A stretch of 64,000 bases of DNA from UBA4742 sp963734965 (GCA_963734965.1 CAVTJK010000004.1:620001-684000), one strand, 5' to 3'; positions 42,084 through 51,508 are shown, counted from the first letter of the stretch. Numbers and translations are program-made. Notes: generated by a model not told the origin, from the sequence alone.

Positions 42084-42908
42084 TCACTGGGCCACGCCGT
42101 GGTCGCGCAGGATCGAGTTCATCTGCGCTTTGTCGTGGCGCTCGCCTTCGGTGAGGCGCTTGATGACAGCCAGGCACGGCAGGCCGAAGACCCCGCCCGG
42201 GTACTCCTTCGGACGGGTGGCCGACACGACCACGCTCCACGGCGGCACTCGCCCTCGGCTGAGCTCCTCACCGGTCTCGACGTCGATGACCGGGATGGTG
42301 CTCGACAGGATGCAGCCGGCCCCGAGCACCGATCCGGCGCCCACGCGAGCCCCGTCGACCACGATGCATCGGCTGAAGATCATGCAGTCGTCCTCGATGA
42401 TGACCGGTGCGGCCTGGGGCGGCTCGAGCACCCCGCCGATGCCGACCCCTCCGCCGAGGTGCACGTTGGCGCCGATCTGGGCGCACGAGCCGACCGTCGC
42501 CCAGGTGTCGACCATCGAGTTGGCGCCCACCCGAGCCCCGATGTTGACGTAGCTCGGCATCATGACCGCGCCCCGATCGAGGAACGATCCGAAGCGGGCC
42601 GAGGCTCCGGGCACGACCCGCACCCCGGACGCGGCGAAGTCGTGCTTGAGCGGGATCTTGTCGGCGTACTCGAACGGGCCGAGCTCGATCGTGGCCATCT
42701 CGCTCTGGCGGAAGTAGAGCAGGATCGCCAGCTTGAGCCACTCGTGCACGACGACCGAGTCATCCGGACCGATCTCGGCCACGCGAGCCTCACCCCGGTC
42801 GAGCAACGTTATTGCTTCGAGCACGTGGCGATTGGCCTCGACGTCGTCGACGGCCAGGCTGTCGCGGTGCTCCCAGAGCGACTCGATCGTGGCTTGCAGG
42901 TCGGCCAT
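42084..42908 (-). CDS. dapD: tetrahydrodipicolinate N-succinyltransferase
   Basis: A 274-residue enzyme that adds succinate from succinyl-CoA to tetrahydrodipicolinate. A short helical start is followed by the left-handed beta-helix of hexapeptide repeats: VMMPSYVNIGARVGANSM, VDTWATVGSCAQIGANVHLG and GARVGAGSVLGAGCIL. Its length matches the 274-residue form better than the longer actinobacterial DapD. ATG 42908 starts MADLQATIESLWEHRDSL. It precedes dapE in the same direction. Confidence 0.95.
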   Translation of the reverse strand: MADLQATIESLWEHRDSLAVDDVEANRHVLEAITLLDRGEARVAEIGPDDSVVVHEWLKLAILLYFRQSEMATIELGPFEYADKIPLKHDFAASGVRVVPGASARFGSFLDRGAVMMPSYVNIGARVGANSMVDTWATVGSCAQIGANVHLGGGVGIGGVLEPPQAAPVIIEDDCMIFSRCIVVDGARVGAGSVLGAGCILSSTIPVIDVETGEELSRGRVPPWSVVVSATRPKEYPGGVFGLPCLAVIKRLTEGERHDKAQMNSILRDHGVAQ

Positions 42909-42917
42909 CCGGTCACC

Positions 42918-43568
42918 CTAATGGAGGTCGGTCGGCGTGCCGCGAGACCGGCGGGCGAACACGATGACAGCCACGCCGGCCGCCATCGGGATGATCACCA
43001 GCGCCAGGCCGGACCACTGGGTGGTGAGCCAGCCTCGGCCCCAACCCCGCCCGACGGCCACGGTGGCATCGGTGACGATCTGTTCCATCGCCGGGTCCAC
43101 CTCGGTCGTCTTGGGCTCGACGGTCAACAAGAAGGCGCCCGAGTGGTGGACCGTGACCAACGCGATGGCTCGACCCTCGTGGCTGCCGACGTCGTAGGCG
43201 TAGGGCGCCCCGAGATGGCCGGGTCGGCCCAGTGGTTCGACCTCGACCTTCTGACCCGACAGCGCCGAGACGCCCACGTCGACAGCGGGCGGCAGCTGGC
43301 GACGACTGGCGCCCGGTGACTCGAGATAGACGACATAGGTGCCGGCCTGACGGGTCGTGAACGTGCGATAGCGGTCGCGCAGAGGGAACCGGCTGAATCC
43401 ATAGGGCGACAAGAAGATCGCCCACACCGCGCCGCCGAGGATCCCAATGGCGATGAGCACGATGCCGGCCGTGATGCGGCGTCGCCGCCACAGTTCGGCG
43501 TGCTGCTCAGGGGTGCGCCACGACGGGTCGCCGGCCATCGGCGTCGGGGCGAGCGGAGCGCTGATCAC
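42918..43568 (-). CDS. membrane protein, paralogue of the upstream gene
   Basis: A 216-residue protein of unknown function. One helix at about 33-53 (ITAGIVLIAIGILGGAVWAIF) and one near the C terminus (GLALVIIPMAAGVAVIVFAR) enclose an outside domain of about 120 residues. Its segment YDVGSHEGRAIALVTVHHSG matches YSFGDHEGRSVAQFTADQRG in the gene upstream, so the two are diverged copies. GTG 43568 overlaps the upstream stop in a GTGA; ATG 43538 is an alternative. It sits between dapC and dapD. Confidence 0.7.
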   Translation of the reverse strand: MISAPLAPTPMAGDPSWRTPEQHAELWRRRRITAGIVLIAIGILGGAVWAIFLSPYGFSRFPLRDRYRTFTTRQAGTYVVYLESPGASRRQLPPAVDVGVSALSGQKVEVEPLGRPGHLGAPYAYDVGSHEGRAIALVTVHHSGAFLLTVEPKTTEVDPAMEQIVTDATVAVGRGWGRGWLTTQWSGLALVIIPMAAGVAVIVFARRSRGTPTDLH

Positions 43569-45012
43569 CTGTCTCGGTCGCCTCCGGGCGGCGGGGCGTC
43601 CTCAGCGTCGGCTCCCGGCGGTGGGCCCCAGCCCGGCGGCAGGGCGCCTGGCGGCACCTTCGGCGGATCCGGAGGGCCGAACAGTCCGGCCCCACCGGCG
43701 GCCCCGTTGCCACCGAGTCCGGCCCCGCCGGGCGAGGATCCGGGTGTGGACCCACCCAGGCCGGCGCCGCCCGGCGTGGCCGTCTCGGAGGCTCGCTCGG
43801 GCCCGGAATCCGAGACCGGCTCGGTCGAGGGGGCGTCGGGCGGTCCCAGACCGGTCGGCGCCGTCACGGGGCCGGGCGGTGGGGCCCACGGGGGCGTCGC
43901 CGTCACGGGGCCGGGCGGTGGGGCCCACGGGGGCGGGGTCGCCGCCGGACCACCGGGCGGGGTCGGGGCGCCGTAGCCGGGAGCGGCGGGGTCGGTCGAG
44001 GGGGCGCCGGCGGCCTCCCACGGGGACGACGCGGCCCGGTCGCGGGGATCGGGCGGGCCGCCGTATCCGGTGCCGACAGGTGCACTTGGCTCGGACCCGA
44101 CCGACGCCGGCGGCGGGCCGTAGCCCGGCGCGCCCTGACCCCCAGGACCCGCGGGCGGGCCGTAGCCCGGCGCGCCCTGACCCCAGGACCCGCGGGCGGA
44201 CCGTAGCCCGGCACCCCCTGACCCCCAGGACCCGCGGGCGGACCGTAGCCCGGCACCCCCTGACCCCCAGGACCCGCGGTCGAGCCATAGGTGGGTCCGT
44301 TGGTGACCGGATAGCCCGACGGGGCGTAGCCGAAACCGCCATAGGGCCCCTGCGGTCCACCGGGTCCCCAGGGGTGCTGGGCCCGTCGCCACCGGCTCCG
44401 GCGCACGATGGTGGCGATCAACAGGACCAGACCGATCAGCAGGGCCACTCCCCCGAGCACGAACGGCAGCACCAGGGTCGAGGCCACCGAGCTGGGATCG
44501 ATGATCCCGCCTTTGGCCGTGGCCATGACGATCCCTGACGGCAGGGTCCGGTCCGGTTGTTCGGCGCTGATCGTGTAGTCGCCCCGCTGGTCGGCGGTGA
44601 ACTGGGCGACCGAACGGCCCTCGTGGTCGCCGAACGAGTAGGTGACCGACAGCGACGGCGAGACGGTCACGGCCTGGTGGGCGGGGTCGCTGACCTCGAT
44701 GGTTCCGACCGCCCGGGCCGGGTCGGGGTCGAAGCTGGCGCTCGGGTACTCGACGTAGAGGTGATAGGTGCCCGGACTGAGGTGCAGCGTCTGGCGGCCC
44801 GGGATCGTGAACCGCGGCAGGGTGTTGATCCGGTCGACCAGGCCGGTCAGGCCCGCGAACAACCAGACGATGCCGCCGAAGACGGCGACCACCATGATGA
44901 TGGCGCCGATCCAGATCCCGGCCGACGAAGGCTGGCCCGACCGGGGCCGGCTCGGGCCGTCGGCCGCGGGCCCGGCGCTGATGGGGCCTCCCCACGAGGA
45001 ACCTGACGACAT
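43565..45012 (-). CDS. membrane protein with long Pro/Gly repeat tail, frame broken near 44183
   Basis: A protein of about 482 residues. Residues 1-200 resemble the paralogue downstream: a helix (IWIGAIIMVVAVFGGIVWLF), an outside domain (LHLSPGTYHLYVEYPSASF) and a second helix (TLVLPFVLGGVALLIGLVLL). The cytosolic tail of about 280 residues is Pro/Gly-rich and begins with four 14-residue repeats (GQGVPGYGPPAGPG). The third repeat has lost one C in a C5 run, which shifts the frame; after correction the tail continues to GGDRDR. Two PPWAPPPGPVTA repeats occur later. Function unknown. Confidence 0.72.
44118..44283. repeat. tandem repeat, four copies of a 42-bp unit
   Basis: Units begin CCGTAGCCCGGC at 44118, 44160, 44201 and 44243. 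They encode 14 residues each in the Pro/Gly tail of the membrane protein. The unit at 44160 is 41 bp long because its C5 run is C4 at 44181-44184. Array length probably varies between strains. Confidence 0.9.
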
Positions 45013-45105
45013 GGTCACCGGGCCATTGTGACCCAGCGCGCCTCCACCCGTCCGGCCAAGCCGACCCCGGTCCGCGCCCTCATCGGGCCCGGCGCGGGCG
45101 TGTCC

Positions 45106-46248
45106 TCAGGTCAGGCCCAGGCGGCGGGCCACGAGGTCCAGCTCGGCGTCGGGTCGCACCATGGCCAGCCGGACGTGGTCGGCGGCGTCGGCTCCGTAGA
45201 ACTCACCGGGGCTGGCCACGACGCCGGCCTCGGCGGCCAGGCGGCGAGCCAGCCCCCAGGCGTCGCCCTCCGGAGCCGGGACCCAGAGGTAGAAGGAACC
45301 GGCGGGCAGGGCGACGTCGACGCCCCACGCGGTCAGGATGGTCGCCATCCGCTCGAGGCGCCGGCGGTAGATCGCGCGCTGGGCGTCGACGTGGGCATCG
45401 TCGGCCCACGCCGCGATGGCGGCGGCCTGCACCGGCCCCGCCACCATGAAACCGGCATGCTTGCGCACCTCGGACAGGTAGGCGACGAGCTCGGCATCGC
45501 CGGCGTAGAACCCGACTCGGACCCCCGCCAGGTTCGACCGCTTCGACAACGAATGGACGGCCAGCACCCCGTCCTCGCCGTGCTCGAGGATGGTGCGCGG
45601 CGGACCGTCCCAGGTGAACTCGATGTAACACTCGTCGCTCAGGATCGGCACCCCGTGGGTCCGACCCCACTCGGCCACCGCGCCGAGGTCGTCGAGCCCG
45701 CCGGCCGGGTTGCCGGGTGTGTTCACCCAGAGGGCCAGCGCCCGGTCGGCGTCGGCCGGATCGATGGTCGACAGGTCGAGGCGGAACTGGTCATCGGTGG
45801 CAACGGGGACGGCTCGACATCCGGCCAGCGTGGCGCCCATGGCGTAGGTCGGGTAGCTGATCGCCGGGTACAGGACGGTGTCGCGCGACGGTGTGCGCAG
45901 TCGGAGCCACTGCGGGATCCCGGCCACCAGCTCCTTGGTGCCGATGCAGGCGGCCATGGTGGCGGGTTCGATGTCGACGCCCACCCGGCGCGCCAGCCAC
46001 CCAGCGGCGGCAGCACGGAAGGGCGGCGATCCGATCGAGGCGGGGTACCCCCGCTCGGTCCCCGATTCGGCCAGCGCCCGCACCGCGGCGGGAGGAGGCG
46101 GATCGGTCGGTGTGCCGATCGACAGGTCGACCGCTCCCCCGTCGTGGCTCGCGGCGATCGCCTGGATGTCGGCCAGCCGATCGTAGGGATAGGGCGGAGG
46201 CTGCCAGCCCTCGGTCGGCGTCGGTCGGATGATCGCCTCGTTGGCCAT
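45106..46248 (-). CDS. dapC: succinyldiaminopimelate transaminase
   Basis: A 380-residue PLP aminotransferase of fold type I that converts N-succinyl-2-amino-6-ketopimelate using glutamate. The PLP Lys is in AVHSLSKRSNLAGVRVGFY; VNTPGNPAGGLDD and PILSDECYIEFTWDG (Asp and Tyr near the ring) are further landmarks. The phosphate-gripping region is CIGTKELVAGIPQWL. Its place in a cluster with dapD, dapE and dapF supports the DapC name over other aminotransferases. It starts two bases after hflX ends, in the same operon. Confidence 0.93.
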   Translation of the reverse strand: MANEAIIRPTPTEGWQPPPYPYDRLADIQAIAASHDGGAVDLSIGTPTDPPPPAAVRALAESGTERGYPASIGSPPFRAAAAGWLARRVGVDIEPATMAACIGTKELVAGIPQWLRLRTPSRDTVLYPAISYPTYAMGATLAGCRAVPVATDDQFRLDLSTIDPADADRALALWVNTPGNPAGGLDDLGAVAEWGRTHGVPILSDECYIEFTWDGPPRTILEHGEDGVLAVHSLSKRSNLAGVRVGFYAGDAELVAYLSEVRKHAGFMVAGPVQAAAIAAWADDAHVDAQRAIYRRRLERMATILTAWGVDVALPAGSFYLWVPAPEGDAWGLARRLAAEAGVVASPGEFYGADAADHVRLAMVRPDAELDLVARRLGLT

Positions 46249-46250
46249 CG

Positions 46251-47657
46251 TCAGCCGACCACGAAGTCGCGCAGACGAGTGGCGGCGGCCGGATCGAGCC
46301 GGACCCGCAACCGCATGCCGGTGGGCTCGGCCTGCTCGACGAGCACCTCGCCCTCGCGATGAACCGAGGCCAGGATGTCGCCGCGGTCGAAGGGCACGGC
46401 CAGCTCGATCACCGATGTGGTGGCGCGGAGCCGATCGCCGATGGCGGTCAGGAGATCGTCGATGCCCTCGCCGGTCCGGGCCGAGAAGGCGACCGATCCG
46501 GCGCGAGCGGCGGCCAGGCGCGCCGCGGTCGCCGGTGCCCGATCGCTCTTGTTGAAGGCCAACAGCTCGGGTCGCGAGGAGGCCCCGATCTCGGCGAGGA
46601 CCGAGTGCACCGCCTCGATCTCCTCGCCCGGATCGGGCGCGGAGGCGTCGACGACGTGCACGAGCAGGTCGGCATCCACCACCACGTCGAGGGTCGACCG
46701 GAACGCCTCGACCAACTGATGAGGGAGCTTGCGCACGAACCCGACCGTGTCGGTGACCAGAACGGGCTCGCCTCCGGGGAGGTCCAGACGACGGGTCGTG
46801 GCATCGAGGGTGGCGAACAGCCGGTCCTCGACCAGCACACCGGCGTCGGTCAGGCGGTTGAGCAGCGTCGACTTGCCGGCGTTGGTGTACCCGACGATGG
46901 CAACCGTGCGGAGTCGTGAGCGCCGGCGCGACTTGCGTTGGGTGTCACGGTGGCGGGCGATGTCGCGCAGGTCGCCTTCGAGCTTGTGGACGCGTCGCAC
47001 GAGCCGTCGCCGGTCGACCTCGAGCTGGGTCTCACCAGGACCTCTGGTGCCGATGCCACCGCCCTGCTGGCTGAGGGCGTTGCCCCGGCCCCGCAGCCGC
47101 GGCAGTCGATAGCGCAGCTGGGCCAGCTCGACCTGAGCCTTGCCCTCTTGGCTGTGGGCGTTCTGGGCGAAGATGTCGAGGATCACGGCGGTACGGTCCA
47201 GGGCGGTGCGACCGAGCAGCTTCTCGAGGTTGAACTGCTGGGCCGGAGTCAGGTCGTTGTCGAACACGACGGTGTCGGCATCGAGATCGTTGGCCAGGTC
47301 GCGCAGCTCGGTTGCTTTGCCCTTGCCGATGAAGGTCGCCGGTTCGAGGGCGCGACGCTGCTGCACGACCCGGGCCACCTCGTCGGCGCCGGCCGTGTCG
47401 ACCAGCTGGGACAGCTCGTCGAGCGAGCGCTCGGTGTCGTCCTCGTGGCCCGGTGGGACGGTGACGCCGACCAGGATGATGCGCTCCCGGAAGGTGCGCT
47501 CGATCAGGCCGCCGGACGCTCCGCCGAGCTCGCCGAAGCCCCCGCGGTGGCTCTGGCCGTTGGCCGAGGGCCCCTCGTGGGGTTCGAGCGCGTCCGGGTC
47601 GAGCGGGTCGGCATCGACCGGCTCGACCGCGACGGGCGCGGGGCGACGTCTATGCAT
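46251..47657 (-). CDS. hflX: ribosome-associated GTPase HflX
   Basis: A 468-residue GTPase that splits stalled or stressed ribosomes. The N-terminal domain has ERIILVGVTVPPG and FIGKGKATELRDL; the middle has QVELAQLRYRLPRLRGRG and GIGTRGPGETQLEVDRR. The G domain shows G1 VGYTNAGKSTLLNRL, G3 DTVGFVRKLPHQLVEAFR, G4 FNKSD and G5 VAFSARTGEG. ATG 47657 gives about 65 extra residues before the conserved part and overlaps the dapF end by eight bases. Position dapF-hflX-dapC in one run suggests a single transcript. Confidence 0.95.
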   Translation of the reverse strand: MHRRRPAPVAVEPVDADPLDPDALEPHEGPSANGQSHRGGFGELGGASGGLIERTFRERIILVGVTVPPGHEDDTERSLDELSQLVDTAGADEVARVVQQRRALEPATFIGKGKATELRDLANDLDADTVVFDNDLTPAQQFNLEKLLGRTALDRTAVILDIFAQNAHSQEGKAQVELAQLRYRLPRLRGRGNALSQQGGGIGTRGPGETQLEVDRRRLVRRVHKLEGDLRDIARHRDTQRKSRRRSRLRTVAIVGYTNAGKSTLLNRLTDAGVLVEDRLFATLDATTRRLDLPGGEPVLVTDTVGFVRKLPHQLVEAFRSTLDVVVDADLLVHVVDASAPDPGEEIEAVHSVLAEIGASSRPELLAFNKSDRAPATAARLAAARAGSVAFSARTGEGIDDLLTAIGDRLRATTSVIELAVPFDRGDILASVHREGEVLVEQAEPTGMRLRVRLDPAAATRLRDFVVG

Positions 47658-48477
47658 CGGCCAGCTCGAGGGTGGCGACGTGGGTCGTCGGCCCGATGAG
47701 GGTGATGGACGAACCGAGCTCGACCTCGGCCGACCCGCCCGGCATGTCGACCCGCACCCGCTCGGCCACGAGCCCCCACGAGTGGGCGGCGTGGGCCGCG
47801 GCGCAGGCCCCGGTGCCACAGGCCTGGGTGATGCCGGCGCCTCGCTCCCACACCCGCAAGACGATGGCGTCGCCGCCCTCGACGGCGATGAACTCGACGT
47901 TCATGCCGTCGGGGAACTCGGGCTCGATCCAGCGGCCCTCCGCAGTCAGGTCGATCGCCGTAGGGTCCTCGACGATCACGACGAGATGCGGATTGCCCAT
48001 GTCGATCGTGGTGAAGACCGCAGGCTCGCCGGTGCCGTCCAGGCCCGCGAGGTGGCTGGCCACGTCGGGCGGGACCGGTGGACCGGCGACCGCCGGACCC
48101 ATGTCGACGCTGGCGGTGCCCGATCGTTGGTCGGCGGTCAGCTCGACCTGGATCCGCCGCACCCCGGTGTCGGTGGCCACGAGGAGGACGGCCTCGCGGA
48201 TGTCCCGGGCCATGGCCACGGCCTGCCCGAGGCAGCGGATGCCGTTGCCGCTCATCTCGGCCCGACTGCCGTCGGCGTTGAACAGGTGCATGACCACGTC
48301 GACATCGGCGCCCGGCGGCGGCGTCGCGCCATGGATGAGGCCGTCCGCCCCCACGCCCCGGCGCCGATCGCACACCGAGCGCGCCAGCTCGCCGTCGATC
48401 GACAGTCCGGGACCGTTGACCTCGTCGAGCACGACGAGGAAGTCGTTGGCCAAGCCGTGGTGTTTGGTCAGCTGCAC
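47650..48477 (-). CDS. dapF: diaminopimelate epimerase
   Basis: A 275-residue PLP-independent epimerase that turns LL-DAP into meso-DAP for lysine and peptidoglycan. The two catalytic Cys are visible: Cys82 in MSGNGIRCLGQ and the second in AGITQACGTGACA. The two-fold related halves start MQLTKHHGLANDFLV and TIDMGNPHLVVIVED. GTG 48477 is chosen because it lies four bases after the miaA stop and starts exactly at the conserved N terminus. It overlaps hflX by eight bases. Confidence 0.96.
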   Translation of the reverse strand: MQLTKHHGLANDFLVVLDEVNGPGLSIDGELARSVCDRRRGVGADGLIHGATPPPGADVDVVMHLFNADGSRAEMSGNGIRCLGQAVAMARDIREAVLLVATDTGVRRIQVELTADQRSGTASVDMGPAVAGPPVPPDVASHLAGLDGTGEPAVFTTIDMGNPHLVVIVEDPTAIDLTAEGRWIEPEFPDGMNVEFIAVEGGDAIVLRVWERGAGITQACGTGACAAAHAAHSWGLVAERVRVDMPGGSAEVELGSSITLIGPTTHVATLELADA

Positions 48478-48481
48478 GCCG

Positions 48482-49381
48482 TCAGTCTTCCAGGAGGGCC
48501 AGGGTGGCCGCGACTGCATTCTCGCCGGCGTGGACTCGAACCAGACGCGGGTCGCGGCGAAACCAGCGATCCTGGCGGCGCTGGAAGCGACGGGTTCGGG
48601 TGATGGCCAGTGCGATCGCCTCGTCGAGCTCGAGCTCGCCCGCCACATGGGCCGCCAGCTCGCGGTAGCCGAGGGCTTGGCCCGCCGTGGCCGACAGGCC
48701 CCCCGGCCGACCCAGGAGCTCTCGCACCTCGGCGACGAATCCGGCGTCGAGCTGGGCGGCGAACCGGGCCTCGATCCGCTGGTCGAGCTCGTCGCGCCCG
48801 AGCTCCAAGGCGACGATGGGATGGGGCACGGGACGGTAGGACTCGAGTCCGGGACCGTACGACGAGAAGGGACGACCGCTGCCGATCGTCACCTCGAGGG
48901 CGCGCACCACCCGCCGTCGGTTGTTGGGTTGGGTGCGGCCCGCGGCCACCGGATCGAGGGTGAGGAGGCGGCGGTGGAGCACCTCGGTCTCGGGTTCCGC
49001 CTCGAGGTCACCGCGGACGTCGGGGTATCGGGCCGGGATCTCGAGATCGCCGAGTGCGGCCCGTAGGTACAGCCCGGTGCCGCCCACCAGCACGGCCCGT
49101 CGGCCGCGTGCGGCGATGTCGTCGAGGGCGACGCGGACGTCGTCGATGAACCGTGAGACGGTGTAGTCGTCGCTGGCGTCGACGACATCGATGAGGTGGT
49201 GGGGCACCTCGGCTCGCTCGGCGGCCGACGCTTTGGCCGTGCCGATGTCCATCCCTCGATAGACCTGCATCGAATCGACCGAGACCAGTTCGAGTGAGCG
49301 GTCCCGCCGGGCCAGCTCGAGGGCCAGGGCCGACTTGCCCGCCGCCGTCGGGCCGACCACGGCCAGGGCCACGACGCTCAT
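48482..49381 (-). CDS. miaA: tRNA dimethylallyltransferase
   Basis: A 299-residue enzyme that puts an isopentenyl group on A37 of tRNAs reading UNN codons. The P-loop GPTAAGKSALALELA, the catalytic-loop region VSVDSMQVYRGMDIGTAKA, LVGGTGLYLRAAL and the RTRRFQRRQDRWFRRD near the end are hallmarks. Its product is then methylthiolated by MiaB, encoded 85 bases upstream. Starts with ATG 49381. Confidence 0.97.
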   Translation of the reverse strand: MSVVALAVVGPTAAGKSALALELARRDRSLELVSVDSMQVYRGMDIGTAKASAAERAEVPHHLIDVVDASDDYTVSRFIDDVRVALDDIAARGRRAVLVGGTGLYLRAALGDLEIPARYPDVRGDLEAEPETEVLHRRLLTLDPVAAGRTQPNNRRRVVRALEVTIGSGRPFSSYGPGLESYRPVPHPIVALELGRDELDQRIEARFAAQLDAGFVAEVRELLGRPGGLSATAGQALGYRELAAHVAGELELDEAIALAITRTRRFQRRQDRWFRRDPRLVRVHAGENAVAATLALLED

Positions 49382-49466
49382 CGCGATCCGCCCCGGGCGG
49401 GGCCGGTCCCGACCAAGGACCTCGTGGCCGCCGGCGCGCCGACGCGACGACCGTGGCGTCGGCCGA

Positions 49467-50936
49467 TCAGACCGCCACCACCGGGATCCGGGTGCGGTGT
49501 CGGGGCGAGGCGGTCACGTCGACCAGCTCGCCGAGCAGGTGATGAGGGCCGCTGTCGACGATGGTCACGTCGGCGAAGGTGCCGGGTCGCAACGGGGACG
49601 CACCGGGACGAACGTGGACGAGCTTGTTCTGGCCGGTACGGCCGCTCACCAGCTCGGGGTTCTTCTTGCTCGGACCTTCGACCAGGATCTCCTCGACCTG
49701 CCCGATCCGATCACGGTGGCGGGCCAGCGCCGAGCGCTCGACCACGACCCGGAGCCGGTCGAACCGCTCGGCCACGACCTCGGCCGGCACGAACTCGTCG
49801 TGGCGTTCGGCCGCTTCGGTCCCAGGCCGGGGCGAGTAGATGAAGGTGTAGGCGCTGTCGTAGGCGGCCTCGGCCACCACCTCGAGCGTGTGCTCGAAGT
49901 CATCATCGGTCTCGCCCGGGAACCCGACGATGATGTCGGTGGTCACGGCCAGGTCGGGTATGGCCGCGCGGGCCCGGGCCAACCGATCGAGGTAGCGCTC
50001 GGCGGTGTAGCCCCGGTGCATGGCCGCCAGCGTGGCGTCGCTGCCCGACTGCAACGGCAGGTGCAGGTGCGGACACACCGCCGCGTTCGAGGCCATGGCC
50101 TCGATCGTCTCTGGCCGCAGGTCCTTGGGGTGAGGGCTGGTGAAGCGCACCCGCCGGATGCCGTCCACCGCCGCCACCGCGTCGAGCAGATCGGCGAACA
50201 GCGGGCGAGCTCGACGGTCGCCATCGCTGCTCCACGCCGGGCCGGCCTGGGCCACGTCGCCGGCGGCGACAGGGCGGGATCGCAGCCCGAGGGTGAGGTC
50301 GCGACCGTAGGAGTTCACGTTCTGGCCCAGCAGGGTGATCTCGACCACACCGGCGGCGGACAGCTCGGCCACCTCGCTGACCAGCGACCCGAACGGTCGA
50401 CTGATCTCACGGCCTCGGACCGACGGCACGATGCAGAACGCGCACGAGTTGTCACAGCCGATCTGGATGGTCACCCACGCCGCCCAGCCCACGGCCCGGT
50501 GCGCGGGCAGGGCCGAGGGGAAGGCTTCGGCCTCGCTGATCACCGTCTCCTCCCAGATCTCGGTCACGGGTCCGTCGGTCCGCGCCTCATGGAGGAGCTC
50601 GACGGCGCGATGCACGTTGTGGGTGCCGAGCACCACATCGACGTGCGCCGCCCGCTGGCGGATCTGCTCGCGGTCCTTTTGGGCCAGGCAGCCGCTCACC
50701 ACGATCTCGAGGCCAGGGCGAGCCGCCTTGACCGACTTGAGGTGGCCGAGCGTGCCGTAGAGCTTGTTGTCGGCGTTCTCGCGGATGCAGCACGTGTTGA
50801 GCACCACCACATCGGCCTCGTCGAGCGAGGTGGTCGCCGACATGCCGTCGGCCTCGAGCAGTCCAGCGATGCGCTCGGAGTCGTGCTCGTTCATCTGGCA
50901 GCCGAAGGTCCGGACCAGGTACTTCTTGGTGCTCAC
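49467..50936 (-). CDS. miaB: tRNA-2-methylthio-N6-dimethylallyladenosine synthase
   Basis: A 489-residue radical-SAM methylthiotransferase acting on i6A37 of tRNA. The N-terminal UPF0004 domain carries three cluster Cys (RTFGCQMNEHDSE, LNTCCIREN, VVSGCLAQKD). The radical SAM motif is IGCDNSCAFCIVPSVRGRE with Cys-x3-Cys-x2-Cys. A TRAM domain at the end (EEILVEGPSKKN, VHVRPG) binds RNA. An additional Cys in VLNTCC lies next to the second ligand. GTG 50936 starts at MSTKKYLVRTFG. miaA follows, and both tRNA steps are thus coupled. Confidence 0.96.
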   Translation of the reverse strand: MSTKKYLVRTFGCQMNEHDSERIAGLLEADGMSATTSLDEADVVVLNTCCIRENADNKLYGTLGHLKSVKAARPGLEIVVSGCLAQKDREQIRQRAAHVDVVLGTHNVHRAVELLHEARTDGPVTEIWEETVISEAEAFPSALPAHRAVGWAAWVTIQIGCDNSCAFCIVPSVRGREISRPFGSLVSEVAELSAAGVVEITLLGQNVNSYGRDLTLGLRSRPVAAGDVAQAGPAWSSDGDRRARPLFADLLDAVAAVDGIRRVRFTSPHPKDLRPETIEAMASNAAVCPHLHLPLQSGSDATLAAMHRGYTAERYLDRLARARAAIPDLAVTTDIIVGFPGETDDDFEHTLEVVAEAAYDSAYTFIYSPRPGTEAAERHDEFVPAEVVAERFDRLRVVVERSALARHRDRIGQVEEILVEGPSKKNPELVSGRTGQNKLVHVRPGASPLRPGTFADVTIVDSGPHHLLGELVDVTASPRHRTRIPVVAV

Positions 50937-51052
50937 CGCCTCAGACTACCTGGCGCCCACCGGCACTCTCGGGCCGCGACGAGCCGCGACCGGCCGCTAT
51001 CGGTCGATGACGGTGACCCAACCTCGGTGGGTGCGGCGTCGACGGTGCTGAC

Positions 51053-51295
51053 TCAGGCGTTGGCGGATTGGAGCTGGGGTCGGACCTTCAGCAGGTACCA
51101 GCCGGCCACGATCACGCCGAAGGGACCACAAGCCAGGGCGAACCCGATCAGGGCCACGAGCCAGACCGTGCGGTCCGAGCTGATGAGCAGGAAGTCGTCC
51201 TTGGTGTGCCCGATGGCGTCGACCACCGCCCAGATCGTCAGGATCCACGCCGCCAACCACAGCAACCCCACGACCACGAACAACAAACCAGCCAT
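51053..51295 (-). CDS. small two-helix membrane protein (PLDc_N-like)
   Basis: An 80-residue membrane protein with helices LLFVVVGLLWLAAWILTIWA and WLVALIGFALACGPFGVIVA joined by a polar loop (HTKDDFLLISSDRT). The pattern resembles the PLDc_N/DUF2516-like short membrane proteins of actinobacteria. ATG 51295 is preferred to GTG 51310 because GGAG lies eight bases before it. It lies between recA and miaB, in the place where recX is found in many actinobacteria; no RecX-like protein is encoded here. Confidence 0.72.
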   Translation of the reverse strand: MAGLLFVVVGLLWLAAWILTIWAVVDAIGHTKDDFLLISSDRTVWLVALIGFALACGPFGVIVAGWYLLKVRPQLQSANA

Positions 51296-51431
51296 CCCGG
51301 CTCCGATCACGAGCGTTCCGTCCCTGGACTGCTGGCGGCGAGGCTACATGGCCCCTTCGCCGCTCATGAGCGGACCGATCGCCGAGCCGAGCGCGCTCGC
51401 TCGGACGGCCAAAGGGCCCGCGTTCGGCCGC

Positions 51432-51474
51432 GTGGTGGTCGTCACCGGTTGGCGGACCCGGTGACGACCACCAC
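51432..51474 (-). terminator. strong hairpin after recA
   Basis: GTGGTGGTCGTCACCGG, nine bases, then CCGGTGACGACCACCAC form a perfect 17-bp stem 34 bases downstream of the recA stop. No T-run follows. It is the longest perfect stem I noticed in the window and would separate recA from the small membrane protein and miaB. Confidence 0.8.
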
Positions 51475-51508
51475 GACGGATGGGGGGCGGCCTCGACGGG
51501 CGCCAGGG

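Noticed and set aside
44557..46362. Plus-strand frames over the Pro/Gly membrane protein and dapC
   Set aside because: They mirror the minus-strand repeats and aminotransferase and show no domain of their own.
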